Positions 7,639-15,822 of a stretch of DNA of 39,420 bases are shown here, one piece after another. Position numbers and translations under genes: made by a program. The DNA is from Bradyrhizobium centrolobii (GTDB lineage Bacteria; Pseudomonadota; Alphaproteobacteria; Rhizobiales; Xanthobacteraceae), in contig NZ_LUUB01000113.1 in assembly GCF_001641635.1 (NCBI RefSeq), positions 1 through 39,420 on the forward strand, written 5' to 3'. Under the pieces are notes generated by a model. The model made no database searches and was not told where the DNA came from. It saw only the letters and a list, made by a program, of their open reading frames with translations. Numbering within the stretch: position 1 is the first letter of the stretch; every line of letters begins with the position of its first letter.

Positions 7639-8361
7639 ATGGCTCGCGTTCTGATCGGAACCTCCGGCTGGCACTACGCATCCTGGCGCGGCCCGTTCTT
7701 TCCCGAAGGCTTGCCGCTGAAGGAGCAGCTTGCCTACTACGCCAGTCAGTTTGAGACCACCGAGCTGAACGGCGTCTTCTACCGCACGCCGACGCCGGAA
7801 GCCGTCAAGGCGTGGCGCGAGCAGACCGGCAGCGAGTTCGTGTTCGCCTGGAAGGCGTCCAAGTTCATCACACACTGGAAGCGTCTGTCCGATCGCTCCG
7901 AAAACAGCCTCGAACTGCTGGAGGACCGCATCTCACTGCTGCGCGGCAAGGTGGGGCCGATCCTGTTTCAGCTCCCGCCCCAGTTCGAGGCGAATGCCGA
8001 TCGGCTCGCCGCTTTCTTCAAGCTGCTGTCGAAGAAGCGACGCTACAGTTTCGAATTTCGTCATCCGAGCTGGTATCAGCCGCGCATTCTCAGAATGTTG
8101 GCCGACGAGAATATCTCGCTCTGCCTGTCGGACCATCACGATGCACCGGCGCCCTGGAAGCGCACCGCGAACTTCGTCTACGTGCGCGGTCACGGCCCGA
8201 GCGGTCGCTATCACGGCCACTATTCGCGGCCGGCGCTCGCGCAATGGGCCCGGCGCATCAGGTCGTGGAAGCGGCAGGGCTGCGACGTCTATGTCTATTT
8301 CGACAACGACCAGAAGAGCGCGGCGCCGGCCGATGCGCTAGAGCTGAAAGCACTGCTGTAA
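7639..8361 (+). CDS. DUF72 domain-containing protein
   Basis: A 240-aa protein of the DUF72 (YecE-like) family, which has a TIM-barrel-type fold and no settled function. Diagnostic segments are IGTSGWHYASWRGPFFP at the N-terminus, the ETTELNGVFYR strand, KASKFITHWKRL, the QLPPQFEAN turn, FEFRHPSWY, and the final VYVYFDNDQKSAAPADAL block. All are in order and the length is normal, so the gene appears intact. It stands alone: the preceding 410 bp are non-coding and gene relics follow. Confidence 0.9.
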   Translation: MARVLIGTSGWHYASWRGPFFPEGLPLKEQLAYYASQFETTELNGVFYRTPTPEAVKAWREQTGSEFVFAWKASKFITHWKRLSDRSENSLELLEDRISLLRGKVGPILFQLPPQFEANADRLAAFFKLLSKKRRYSFEFRHPSWYQPRILRMLADENISLCLSDHHDAPAPWKRTANFVYVRGHGPSGRYHGHYSRPALAQWARRIRSWKRQGCDVYVYFDNDQKSAAPADALELKALL

Positions 8362-8440
8362 CGAGCGAACTACATGGCTTCCTTGAGTTTCTCTTCCAGC
8401 ATTTGCTGTCCTTTCAGGCAGTCATTTGGAATTCGGATCT

Positions 8441-8536
8441 TTAATGCCTGCACCGGGCTCCTGCAGCCGCCCGCTTCTTGCGAGCCGGACCGCGACAGCC
8501 GGGCGGCATCGCCTTGCGAACATCCGGTTCCGTCAT
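8441..8536 (-). CDS. Possible 31-aa small protein, perhaps frameshifted
   Basis: A minus-strand ATG at 8536 is preceded by GAGGAG six bases upstream, a better ribosome-binding site than most genes here. It opens MTEPDVRKAMPPG, followed by a very basic stretch and a stop at 8441. In the adjacent frame, coding-like sequence (LKIRIPNDCLKGQQMLEE) continues to a stop at 8370, so the original product may have been about 55 aa, split by one indel near 8460. I do not recognise it. Its reality rests only on the ribosome-binding site and the amino-acid pattern. Confidence 0.3.
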   Translation of the reverse strand: MTEPDVRKAMPPGCRGPARKKRAAAGARCRH

Positions 8537-8703
8537 GCTGGCTCCTCGATAAGTCGGCGTGATTCGACCAACCCGGGGCACTATGCGTAGTTCCTGAGCG
8601 CGGTAATGGACGAAGCGTGACATCGGACCGGTACAACTGTCGCGCATCGAGCTGTGGCAGCCGGATCGGCGGCTGCCGGCTCGCAAGCTGGATCATCAGA
8701 TCC

Positions 8704-8871
8704 CTATTCGCGCCAAAACTCCGCCAGCTCCTCCGCAGTCACCAGATCCACCTGGCCGTGGAAGCGGGTGCGGTACATCGTCATGAGCGCATCGTGCCCG
8801 ACGTCGGACGAGCTGCAGAGCGCATCCTGAACGATCACGCCCCTGAAGCCGAGATCGACGTCCTCCACCAT
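8704..8871 (-). pseudogene. Isochorismatase-family cysteine hydrolase, C-terminal relic
   Basis: About 55 codons on the minus strand read as the tail of an isochorismatase-like hydrolase: a DLGFRGVIVQDALCSSSD segment, then HDALMTMYRTRF and a final acidic helix. This is where family members have the strand after the catalytic Cys and the last two helices. The N-terminal two thirds, including the catalytic Asp, Lys and Cys, are not found upstream, where the reading frame becomes meaningless. It is a decayed fragment beside the symporter operon. Confidence 0.65.
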
Positions 8872-9178
8872 CCGATGCCCGCGCAGAACTAAAATCTCGT
8901 CGGCCGTGGTTACGTTCCCAGTGAAACGATCGGTCGCGCGCCTGTGCTCATCGCAGCAGCGCGCATGCGATGACATCGTCGCGGATCGGCTTTTCCACGG
9001 ACAGGACGCCGTAGCGCCTCCGGCCGCCACCTGACCCGCGCGGCCCAGGCGAGCGGCCGCCGTCTTTCACCCGGAACCCATTGAACGTGCTGCGGCAATG
9101 GCCGCCTGCCGGGGCGCGTCTCGCCGCTGCCTCCGCACGTGCGCTTGACGCACGGCGTCCGGACGGGTCTAATGAGCA
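8872..9178. other. Intergenic stretch with decayed coding sequence
   Basis: About 300 bp upstream of the symporter promoter region. A minus-strand frame ending near 8948 reads YGVLSVEKPIRDDVIACALL, which looks like a former protein C-terminus, but I cannot assign it. Nothing else is recognised. Confidence 0.3.
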
Positions 9179-9208
9179 TTGACAACAATTGTTCGCATTC
9201 CGATCAAA
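9179..9208 (+). promoter_or_regulatory. Candidate promoter with palindromic operator
   Basis: TTGACA at 9179-9184 is a consensus -35 hexamer. It is immediately overlapped by a perfect 10-bp palindrome, AACAATTGTT (9184-9193), in the space before a possible weak -10. A palindrome of the ACAATTGT type between the promoter elements is where many GntR- or LacI-type repressors bind. It lies about 100 bp before the symporter start. The sequence is seen; the regulatory role is inferred. Confidence 0.4.
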
Positions 9209-9281
9209 CACTCAGTCGGATGAAGCCGGGCAAAGCGGGCCTCACAACACCGCGTCCGCGTCACCAGAGGAAACGTCACCG

Positions 9282-10718
9282 ATGCAAGCCATCCTCAGTG
9301 GAGAGAGCACGCTCATCGTCGCGATGATCGTGGCCTACATCGCCTTCACGTCCTGGCTCACGTTCAGGCTGCGCAGCACGACCAGCGACCAGTTCATGAC
9401 CGGCGCGCGCGCCATGCCGGCCGTTGTCGTCGGCGTGCTGATGATGTCCGAGTTCGTCGGCGCCAAGTCGACTGTCGGTACTGCGCAGGAGGCGTTTCAA
9501 TCGGGCATGGCGGCCGGCTGGGCCGTGCTCGGCGCCTCGATCGGCTTCCTGCTGTTCGGGCTGTTGATGGTGAAGAAGCTCTACAATTCCGGCGAATACA
9601 CCATCTCGGCCGCGATCGCGCAGAAATACGGAAAGTCGACCATGCTCACGGTATCGGTGATCATGATCTACGCGCTGCTGCTCGTGAACGTCGGCAATTA
9701 TGTCAGCGGCGCGGCTGCGATCGCCACCGCGCTGCATGTCAGCATGCCCGTTGCGATGTGCATCATCGCCGTGGTCAGCACCTTCTACTACGTGTTCGGC
9801 GGACTGAAGGGCGTCGCATGGGTCACGATCCTGCACAGCGCGATCAAGGTCGTTGGCATCGTCATCATCTTCGCGGTCGCTATGTCGCTGACCGGCGGTG
9901 TTGCACCGATCCAGGCCAAGCTGCCCGCCTACTATTTCACCTGGGAAGGCAAGATCGGCTTTGCGACCATCTTCGCCTGGACCTTCGGCACAGTCGGCGC
10001 GATCTTCTCGACGCAGTTCATCGTGCAGGCGATCTCCTCGACGCCGAGCGCGGATGACGCCCGCAAGGCCACCTTCTATGCCGCGGCGTTCTGTCTTCCG
10101 CTCGGCTTCCTGCTCGCCCTGATCGGCGTCGCCGCGAAATTTCTCTATCCCGACATGAACAGCCTCTATGCGCTGCCAGTGTTTTTGGAGAAGATGCCGC
10201 CGCTGGCCTCCGCCTTCGTCACGACCTCGCTGGTCGCCTCGATCTTCGTCAGCGTCTGCACGGTTGCGCTCGCGATCGCCTCGCTGGTGGTGCGCGACTT
10301 CTACGTCCCCTATTGGAAGCCGACGCCGGAACGCGAGCTGAAGATGACCCGCGTATTCTCGGTGGTGATCGGGATCGTGCCGCTGGTCTTCGTCTTCTTC
10401 ATTCCCGAGATCCTCAAGCTGTCGTTCTTCACGCGCGCGCTGCGCCTGTCGATCACGATCGTGGCGATGATGGGCTTCTATCTGCCGCTGTTTGCCAGCA
10501 ACCGCGGCGCCACGGCGGGCCTGATCGGCGCGGCGATCTCGACGACGGTCTGGTACGTGCTCGGAAACCCCTTCGGCATCGACAACATGTATATCGCAGC
10601 CGTGACACCGCTGGTCGTGATGGCGGTCGAGCGCCTCGTGCTGGGCCGCCGGCCCGCTACTCCCGCTTCGCCGCAGGCCGCGCAACCCAATGCTTTCGTG
10701 GAAAGGACTTCAACATGA
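9282..10718 (+). CDS. Sodium:solute symporter family protein
   Basis: A 478-aa very hydrophobic protein of the SSS family, with about 13 membrane segments by eye and the normal family length. It should couple sodium (or proton) entry to uptake of an organic solute. The early segment SDQFMTGARAMPAVVVG and the following SEFVGAKSTVGTAQEAFQ match the first helices of the LeuT-like core. The ATG at 9282 is preferred over the upstream TTG at 9189 because AGAGGAAA lies before it and membrane segment 1 begins soon after. Its stop overlaps the start of the sialidase-like gene (ATGA), so the two are translationally coupled. The transported compound is likely the substrate of the two downstream enzymes, but cannot be named. 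Confidence 0.88.
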   Translation: MQAILSGESTLIVAMIVAYIAFTSWLTFRLRSTTSDQFMTGARAMPAVVVGVLMMSEFVGAKSTVGTAQEAFQSGMAAGWAVLGASIGFLLFGLLMVKKLYNSGEYTISAAIAQKYGKSTMLTVSVIMIYALLLVNVGNYVSGAAAIATALHVSMPVAMCIIAVVSTFYYVFGGLKGVAWVTILHSAIKVVGIVIIFAVAMSLTGGVAPIQAKLPAYYFTWEGKIGFATIFAWTFGTVGAIFSTQFIVQAISSTPSADDARKATFYAAAFCLPLGFLLALIGVAAKFLYPDMNSLYALPVFLEKMPPLASAFVTTSLVASIFVSVCTVALAIASLVVRDFYVPYWKPTPERELKMTRVFSVVIGIVPLVFVFFIPEILKLSFFTRALRLSITIVAMMGFYLPLFASNRGATAGLIGAAISTTVWYVLGNPFGIDNMYIAAVTPLVVMAVERLVLGRRPATPASPQAAQPNAFVERTST

Positions 10719-11902
10719 TCGTGGAGCGCGAGATCACCGTCGACGGCATCGTTCGCCAGGCAGCCGGCGATCCCGACCGGTTCGACGCCTTCATTCCGTC
10801 GCCCTGTGTGCAGAATCATGCGGCCAACCTGATGGCGCTCGCCAACGGCGATCTCGCCTGCGTCTGGTTCGGCGGCACGCAGGAAGGCATGTCGGACATC
10901 TCGGTCTATTTCTCGCGCCTTGCCCGTGGCGCGACGCGGTGGTCGCCGGCCGAAAAGCTGTCGGATGACTCAGCGCGTTCAGAGCAGAACCCGGTGCTGT
11001 TCCCTGCCCCGGACGGCACGCTCTGGCTGATGTGGACGGCGCAGCTCGCGGGAAACCAGGACACCGCGCTGATCCGCCGCCGCCTCTCCCGCGACAACGG
11101 TCGCAGCTGGGGCCCGATCGAGACGCTGTTTCCCGAGCGGCGCGGCCGCGGTACCTTCATCCGGCAGCCGATCGTGTTGCTCGACAATGGCGACTGGCTC
11201 CTGCCGGTCTTCTATTGTCACAGCACGCCGGGACGCAAATGGAACGGCAACGAGGACACCAGCGCGGTGAAGATCTCGTCCGATGCCGGCGCGACCTGGC
11301 GCGATGTGGACGTCCCGGGAAGCCGCGGCTGCGTCCACATGTGCATCGAGCGCCTTGACGATGGCTCACTGCTCGCCCTGTTTCGCAGCCGCTGGGCGGA
11401 CAACATCTACCAGAGCCGCTCCACCGACCGCGGCCGTACCTGGACGGCGCCGGCCGCGACCGCACTTCCGAACAACAACTCCTCGATCCAGTTCACGCGT
11501 CTTGCCAACGGACATCTCGCGCTCGTCTTCAATGACAGCAGCGCCACTGCCGCAACCGAGCGCCGCCTGTCGCTCTATGAGGAGATCGAGGACGACCTTC
11601 CGCCCGTTCTTGCCGGCGACGGCAGCAAGGCGGAGGGACGCACCGCGTTCTGGGGCGCGCCACGGGCACCGATGACGCTGGCTGTCTCGACCGACAACGG
11701 ACGGAGCTGGACGAAGCGCGACGTCGAGACCGGCGACGGCTACTGCATGACCAACAATTCCCGCGACCAGACCAACCGCGAATTGTCCTACCCTTCCGTC
11801 AAACAGACCGCCGACGGGACTCTTCACCTCGCCTTTACGTTCCATCGCCGCGCGATCAAGTACGTTCGCGTAACCGAGCCGTGGGTGACGCGCGTCGGCT
11901 GA
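10715..11902 (+). CDS. Sialidase-like BNR-repeat protein
   Basis: A 395-aa beta-propeller protein of the sialidase/neuraminidase superfamily. BNR (Asp-box) repeats are visible as SRDNGRSWGP, SSDAGATWRD, STDRGRTWTA and STDNGRSWTK. An early segment, SPCVQNHAANLMALANGDLACVWFGG, is typical of the BNR_2 group of exo-alpha-sialidase-like proteins in soil bacteria. There is no signal peptide, so unlike secreted sialidases it should act inside the cell on a compound brought in by the coupled symporter. The start overlaps the symporter stop by four bases, with GGAAAGGA before it. A true sialic acid substrate is doubtful because no other sialate genes are present. Glycoside hydrolase or epimerase-like activity on an imported sugar derivative is more likely. 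Confidence 0.85.
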   Translation: MIVEREITVDGIVRQAAGDPDRFDAFIPSPCVQNHAANLMALANGDLACVWFGGTQEGMSDISVYFSRLARGATRWSPAEKLSDDSARSEQNPVLFPAPDGTLWLMWTAQLAGNQDTALIRRRLSRDNGRSWGPIETLFPERRGRGTFIRQPIVLLDNGDWLLPVFYCHSTPGRKWNGNEDTSAVKISSDAGATWRDVDVPGSRGCVHMCIERLDDGSLLALFRSRWADNIYQSRSTDRGRTWTAPAATALPNNNSSIQFTRLANGHLALVFNDSSATAATERRLSLYEEIEDDLPPVLAGDGSKAEGRTAFWGAPRAPMTLAVSTDNGRSWTKRDVETGDGYCMTNNSRDQTNRELSYPSVKQTADGTLHLAFTFHRRAIKYVRVTEPWVTRVG

Positions 11903-11912
11903 GGCTGGGATC

Positions 11913-12593
11913 ATGGAGAACAGACCCCACGCGCTCGTCACGGGCGCCAGCTCCGGGATCGGCGCCGCGATCGTCGAGCGCCTCTTGCGCAACGGCTGGC
12001 GCGTCACCGGCGTCAGCCGCCGTCCTGCGCCGTTCGACCACCCAGCCTTTGATCACCTGTCGCTTAACCTAAGCGACGTCGCCACCATTACGGGCGCCGT
12101 CGCGGGCATCGAACCGACCGCGCTTGTTCATGCGGCCGGCATGCTTAGGATCGGTCAGCTCGGGGCGCTCAACCATGATGACGGCGCCGCGATGTGGCGG
12201 CTGCATGTCGACGTCGCCGAGCGTCTTGCCAACGCGCTTGCGCCTCGCCTGCCCGAGGGCGGCCGTATCGTGTTCATCGGCAGCCGCACCGCATCGGGCG
12301 CCTCCGGCCGCGGGCAATATGCGGCGACAAAGGCGGCGATGGTCGCCCTAGCCAGGTCCTGGGCGATGGAGCTCGCGCCGAAGGGCATCACGGTCAATGT
12401 CGTCGCGCCCGCCGCCACCGAGACGCCGATGCTGAAGGATCCAACGCGCGCCAACGTCGCGCCAAAACTGCCGCCGATCGGCCGCTTCATTCGTCCGGAA
12501 GAGGTTGCGAGCGCAGTGGCATTCCTGCTCTCGCCGGAAGCTGCGGCCATCACCGGGCAGCAGCTCGTCATCTGTGGCGGCAGCTCGCTCTGA
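11913..12593 (+). CDS. SDR-family NAD(P)-dependent oxidoreductase
   Basis: A 226-aa classical short-chain dehydrogenase. The cofactor motif TGASSGIG is at res 10-17, the LVHAAG strand at 71-76 stands in for the usual NNAG, the catalytic Ser is in FIGSR (Ser124), and Tyr136/Lys140 form YAATK. The C-terminal VAPAATETPM and FLLSPEAAAITGQ segments are complete. It starts 10 bp after the sialidase-like gene, so the three genes form one operon. It probably oxidises or reduces the sugar-like product of that pathway. Confidence 0.88.
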   Translation: MENRPHALVTGASSGIGAAIVERLLRNGWRVTGVSRRPAPFDHPAFDHLSLNLSDVATITGAVAGIEPTALVHAAGMLRIGQLGALNHDDGAAMWRLHVDVAERLANALAPRLPEGGRIVFIGSRTASGASGRGQYAATKAAMVALARSWAMELAPKGITVNVVAPAATETPMLKDPTRANVAPKLPPIGRFIRPEEVASAVAFLLSPEAAAITGQQLVICGGSSL

Positions 12594-12686
12594 ACTGGCG
12601 CCTGAGCATCGCCGCGGCATTCAACATGCCGATCCGTGAAGACGTCCAAAGGCCAAGCGCTCCGGTTCTCGTCACCGCACGCGAAC

Positions 12687-14342
12687 TCATGCTTCGCGGT
12701 AATCCAGCAGGATGAGCCCGACCAGAACGAACGCGACGGGCCAGATCCAGGAGGCCAATCGGCTGACCCGGCCGTCGAGACGCAATTCGAGCCAGCGCGC
12801 CCAGCCGGCGGCGACCCCGCATAGCGCAAGCGGGGTGTGGCTCATCTCGATCAGGAGCTGGTCCTTGATGTTGGCGATCGCGTGCGAATGCGTGAGCAGC
12901 AGGGCGCCGCCGAGCGCCGTGGTCAAGGGAAACACCAGCGCCGCCGGCCCGGCGTCGTTGCCGCGCAATCGTACGCGCCATTCGAACAGGCCGAACACGA
13001 CGATGAGCAGCACGAAGATGCGATGCTGCGCGACCTCCGGATCGCGAAACGACTCGAAAAAGCCCGCCGGCCCGAGCGGCCAGGCCTGCTCGTCGGCGCG
13101 AAAGAACAGAAAGGCAGCCATTCCGAGAAAGAGCAGCGGCCAGTGCCTCGCCCAGCTGCCCCAGCGAAAATGCTCGACGAGCGCGAGCAGCCCGATCAGC
13201 ATCACGAACACGCCGGCCCAATGGTGGTTGTACTCCGACCAAGCGATGTCTTCGGCACTGCGCGGGAGGATCGTGCCCTCACCGGGCACATAGGCCGGCG
13301 GCACACGCGCACGCTGCTCTTCCGTCGCGGCCACCTTCTCCTGCAATTGCGATATCGTCAGCCGGTCGTGATCCGGGCTGCTCAGACGCAACGGCCATTG
13401 CGGCGTGATCCGCTCGACGATTTCCTGCCAATTCAGACGATCGTGAGGAAGATCAGCTCCCGGCGGCAGCGACGTGAGCGAGGCCGCGGCGAGCAGAACG
13501 GTGAGGCCGATGCCGATCTCGACTTCCGCGAAGCGCTTCAATCGAAGGATCGGCGTGCCGGGGTCGCGTCGCAGCCGCTCGACGAGGAAATAGTTGCTTG
13601 CCCCAAGCACCAGCAGCATCACCAGCAGCCCCACCTTCGCCGATGTCATGACGCCATAGGCGGTGCCGTAGATCGCGTCGGTGGTGCCGATATACTTGAT
13701 CGCCATGACGGTGCCGCCGCAGACAATGGCGGCGACCGCAGCCATTGACATCAACGAATAGCGCCGCGCGATGAGACGCCAGTCGCCCGTGGCCTTGGAG
13801 CCGCCGAGCGCGATCAGGAAGTAGGGAAGCCCCCCGATCCAGATCCCTGCCCCCAACATGTGGCCCGCGCCGGAAAGAAGCAGCGGCCAGCGCACGTCCA
13901 GCCGGCTGGCCGCGTGGGTCAGTTTGGTCTGCATGGCCAACGCCAGCAGGGAAAGGGCCAGAAGAGCTATCGACCGGGCCCTGCTCGAGCGACCTCGCGC
14001 CAGCAAGGCGACGCCGCATGCGCAAGCGGCAATGACGAGATCCGCCCGGCCAAAATCGGCACTGACCGCCTCGCTCCACGATACCTGGAGTGTTCCGACC
14101 AGCGCTGCCGCGTTGAGAGCCAACGAGGCGACGGTCAGCAGTGCCCATGCGAATGCGCTGAACCGCAGAACCGCCAGGCATCTCTCCTCGACCGCGAGGC
14201 TGCCGACAGAGAGCTGCGGCCGCAATGGCCCCCACAGCAACATCTGAAACGCAAGGCCGCCAAGTGTGAAGGACTGGGCAATGAGGACGAGGCCCCGCAG
14301 GACAACCGACAGATAACCGAAGATGTCGAGGAGCAGGTACAA
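12687..14342 (-). CDS. copD: Copper resistance protein CopD-like membrane protein
   Basis: A 551-aa inner-membrane protein with many membrane segments; the CopD domain is in the first ~300 residues. The LLLSGAGHMLGAGIWIGGLPYFLIAL stretch carries the conserved His of the CopD family. The C-terminal half has further membrane helices with His-rich loops (YNHHWAG, LTHSHAIANI), longer than plain CopD. It is expected to move or handle copper together with periplasmic CopC, whose gene lies just upstream with a 10-bp gap. The start is TTG at 14342. There is no strong ribosome-binding site, so translation probably depends on coupling to copC. I see no copA/copB or Cu-sensor gene nearby. Confidence 0.85.
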   Translation of the reverse strand: MYLLLDIFGYLSVVLRGLVLIAQSFTLGGLAFQMLLWGPLRPQLSVGSLAVEERCLAVLRFSAFAWALLTVASLALNAAALVGTLQVSWSEAVSADFGRADLVIAACACGVALLARGRSSRARSIALLALSLLALAMQTKLTHAASRLDVRWPLLLSGAGHMLGAGIWIGGLPYFLIALGGSKATGDWRLIARRYSLMSMAAVAAIVCGGTVMAIKYIGTTDAIYGTAYGVMTSAKVGLLVMLLVLGASNYFLVERLRRDPGTPILRLKRFAEVEIGIGLTVLLAAASLTSLPPGADLPHDRLNWQEIVERITPQWPLRLSSPDHDRLTISQLQEKVAATEEQRARVPPAYVPGEGTILPRSAEDIAWSEYNHHWAGVFVMLIGLLALVEHFRWGSWARHWPLLFLGMAAFLFFRADEQAWPLGPAGFFESFRDPEVAQHRIFVLLIVVFGLFEWRVRLRGNDAGPAALVFPLTTALGGALLLTHSHAIANIKDQLLIEMSHTPLALCGVAAGWARWLELRLDGRVSRLASWIWPVAFVLVGLILLDYREA

Positions 14343-14352
14343 GGCGGCAACG

Positions 14353-14715
14353 TCAGTGAACGGTGAACGGAATGTCGCCGCGCGTGATATGCCCGTCGAC
14401 GCTCAACACCTGCCAGCGCAGGCGCCACGCACCCGTCGAAAGCCGCGTCGCATCGGCATTGAGCTCGTCGGCGGGCGAGTCGGATGCGGGGGTCAACGCC
14501 TGCGAAGCGCCGTTCGGAGCCAACAGCGTCAGCTTCGAGCGAGCATGATCGATCCGGCTGTTGAAGTGCAGGCGGATCGCGACGGCATCGCCGGTGACGG
14601 TCGCGCCCGCTGCCGGCGAGGACGAAACGATGATGGCATGCGCCGAAGCCGTCTTCGGATCAACAAGAAGCCACATGGCAAATAGAACGATCGCGATTCT
14701 GAAAAACACGTGCAT
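14353..14715 (-). CDS. copC: Copper resistance protein CopC
   Basis: A 120-aa periplasmic copper-binding protein. The N-terminus is a Sec signal peptide (hydrophobic FFRIAIVLFAMWLL) ending at the SAHA site. After cleavage the mature chain would begin near His, the first Cu(II) ligand in CopC proteins. The beta-sandwich landmarks are IIVSSSPAAG, RLHFNSRID and the terminal SVDGHITRGDIPFTV, whose Asp-Gly-His supplies another ligand. An upstream in-frame GTG (14724) is possible, but the ATG at 14715 is the standard choice. It is followed 10 bp later by the CopD-like gene. Confidence 0.87.
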   Translation of the reverse strand: MHVFFRIAIVLFAMWLLVDPKTASAHAIIVSSSPAAGATVTGDAVAIRLHFNSRIDHARSKLTLLAPNGASQALTPASDSPADELNADATRLSTGAWRLRWQVLSVDGHITRGDIPFTVH

Positions 14716-14951
14716 GGCGCTCACTTCGTTATCGGCAGCCGTCTCTTCATCCCGCCGCTTGCGGTGAGTGATCTATGCGCGGTGGTAATGTTGGAACCCA
14801 ATTGTTCTTCACAAGGGCGCGCGAAGTTTGGATTTACCCGCGACACGTGCAAAATGCGCCGGCTGTTGCTCTTGCGACACACCTGGCGGCATTATGTGTG
14901 GGGAAGTTTATCCCAAGGTCACCAAACGGCTGGCTCAATGGACGAAACGAA
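14716..14951. other. Upstream region of copC, nothing recognised
   Basis: It must hold the copC promoter. No CueR-type dyad or other known operator was recognised by eye, and no gene is apparent. Confidence 0.3.
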
Positions 14952-15164
14952 GGTATCCACATCCATGGGTCCGATTGGCAGCAGTTTGCCAGGCAAGTCT
15001 CGCTGAGCCCTGCGCGCGCGATCAAGCGCGTCGACGAGCTCTGCAAACTCGTTCAAGACAAGGCCGACGAAGCACACGACGCGATCGCGTCATCGTCAGC
15101 TGGAGCCAGTCAAATACTCGATCAAGTCGTTTTCGCCGTCAAAAGCGGCGCAAGCGGATCCGCA
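14952..15164 (+). pseudogene. Possible HipA-family toxin C-terminal relic
   Basis: About 70 codons read GIHIHGSDWQQFARQVSL, then a stretch with ARAIKRVDELCKLV. HipA-type kinases end in a similar way: a Trp-containing helix, 'FA...LSP', then an amphipathic 'RV.EL' helix. There is no kinase core or HipB partner, and the flanking codons in the same frame do not look coding. The match is by eye and weak; it could be an unrelated fragment. Confidence 0.3.
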
Positions 15165-15315
15165 ATCAGCTTTCAAAAGAGGATCAAGCGGTCGCAGAAG
15201 AAAGACCCCGCTTCGACCGCCTCGCAGAATGCCTGTAAAATCATCGAGCGCGCGTCCCCACGCAAACGGACCATTCTCCTAATCATCGCCTGCCTACATC
15301 GTCATCGGTGGCACC

Positions 15316-15669
15316 ATGATCAACCGCACTTTACCGTATGAGGGCCTGCTTCACGAGGTTGTCGAGCACAATGGCGTGCTTTACATCGGCGGGATCGTCC
15401 CCGAGGACACGAGCCTTGACATGGCCGGCCAGGCAAACGACGTGCTTGGCCAATTGTCGCGTTTGCTCGAGCCCCTCGGATCCGACCTTTCCAATGTCTT
15501 GCAAGCCACGATTTACGTTACGAACCTCGGCGAGAAGCCTGCATTCAATGCGGCCTGGAAGGCGCACTTTTCGGAAGCCCACCTGCCGGCTCGGGCCATG
15601 ATCGGCGTCGCCGATCTCGGCGCTGGCGTCAAGCTCGAGATGACCGCGATTGCGGTTCGCCGGAGTTAG
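15316..15669 (+). CDS. RidA family protein
   Basis: A 117-aa protein of the RidA/YjgF/UK114 family, which hydrolyses reactive enamine/imine intermediates of amino-acid metabolism. The VLYIGGIVPED and LEPLGSDLSNVLQATIYVTN segments are typical. The active-site Arg is retained as Arg93 in LPARAMIGV, with Glu108 in KLEMTAIAV. The length is a little short but complete. It has no operon partner on its strand and faces the CitE-like gene across a strong stem-loop. A distant subfamily that does not act on 2-aminoacrylate is possible. Confidence 0.85.
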   Translation: MINRTLPYEGLLHEVVEHNGVLYIGGIVPEDTSLDMAGQANDVLGQLSRLLEPLGSDLSNVLQATIYVTNLGEKPAFNAAWKAHFSEAHLPARAMIGVADLGAGVKLEMTAIAVRRS

Positions 15670-15717
15670 GCCTGGGGGGCCCGATCCACAACCCCACTTC
15701 ATGGGCGACAAGCCCAA

Positions 15718-15748
15718 GATCGAAAATGCCGCTCGGGCATTTTCGATC
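15718..15748. terminator. Bidirectional terminator-like stem-loop
   Basis: GATCGAAAATGCC and its exact complement form a 13-bp stem around the 5-nt loop GCTCG. It lies between the convergent RidA and CitE-like genes, where a two-way terminator is expected. A/T-rich steps lie inside the stem rather than as a tail, so the strength as an intrinsic terminator is uncertain. Confidence 0.65.
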
Positions 15749-15822
15749 AGGCGCTCATCCTCGGCGAAACGGACGGCGGGCGCCTGACACGGGAATCCAT
15801 GCGCATCGAGCCAGCTCCTCAA

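Noticed and set aside
9276..10685. 469-codon open frame antisense to the symporter
   Set aside because: Asp/Arg/His-rich low-complexity translation, typical of the complement of a membrane-protein gene.
10313..10714. Upstream extension of the sialidase-like protein
   Set aside because: It lies inside the symporter gene in another frame; the ATGA overlap and ribosome-binding site fix the start at 10715.
12837..13748. Plus-strand frame of about 300 codons within copD
   Set aside because: Gln/Arg/Glu-rich and without motif; CopD on the minus strand explains the sequence.
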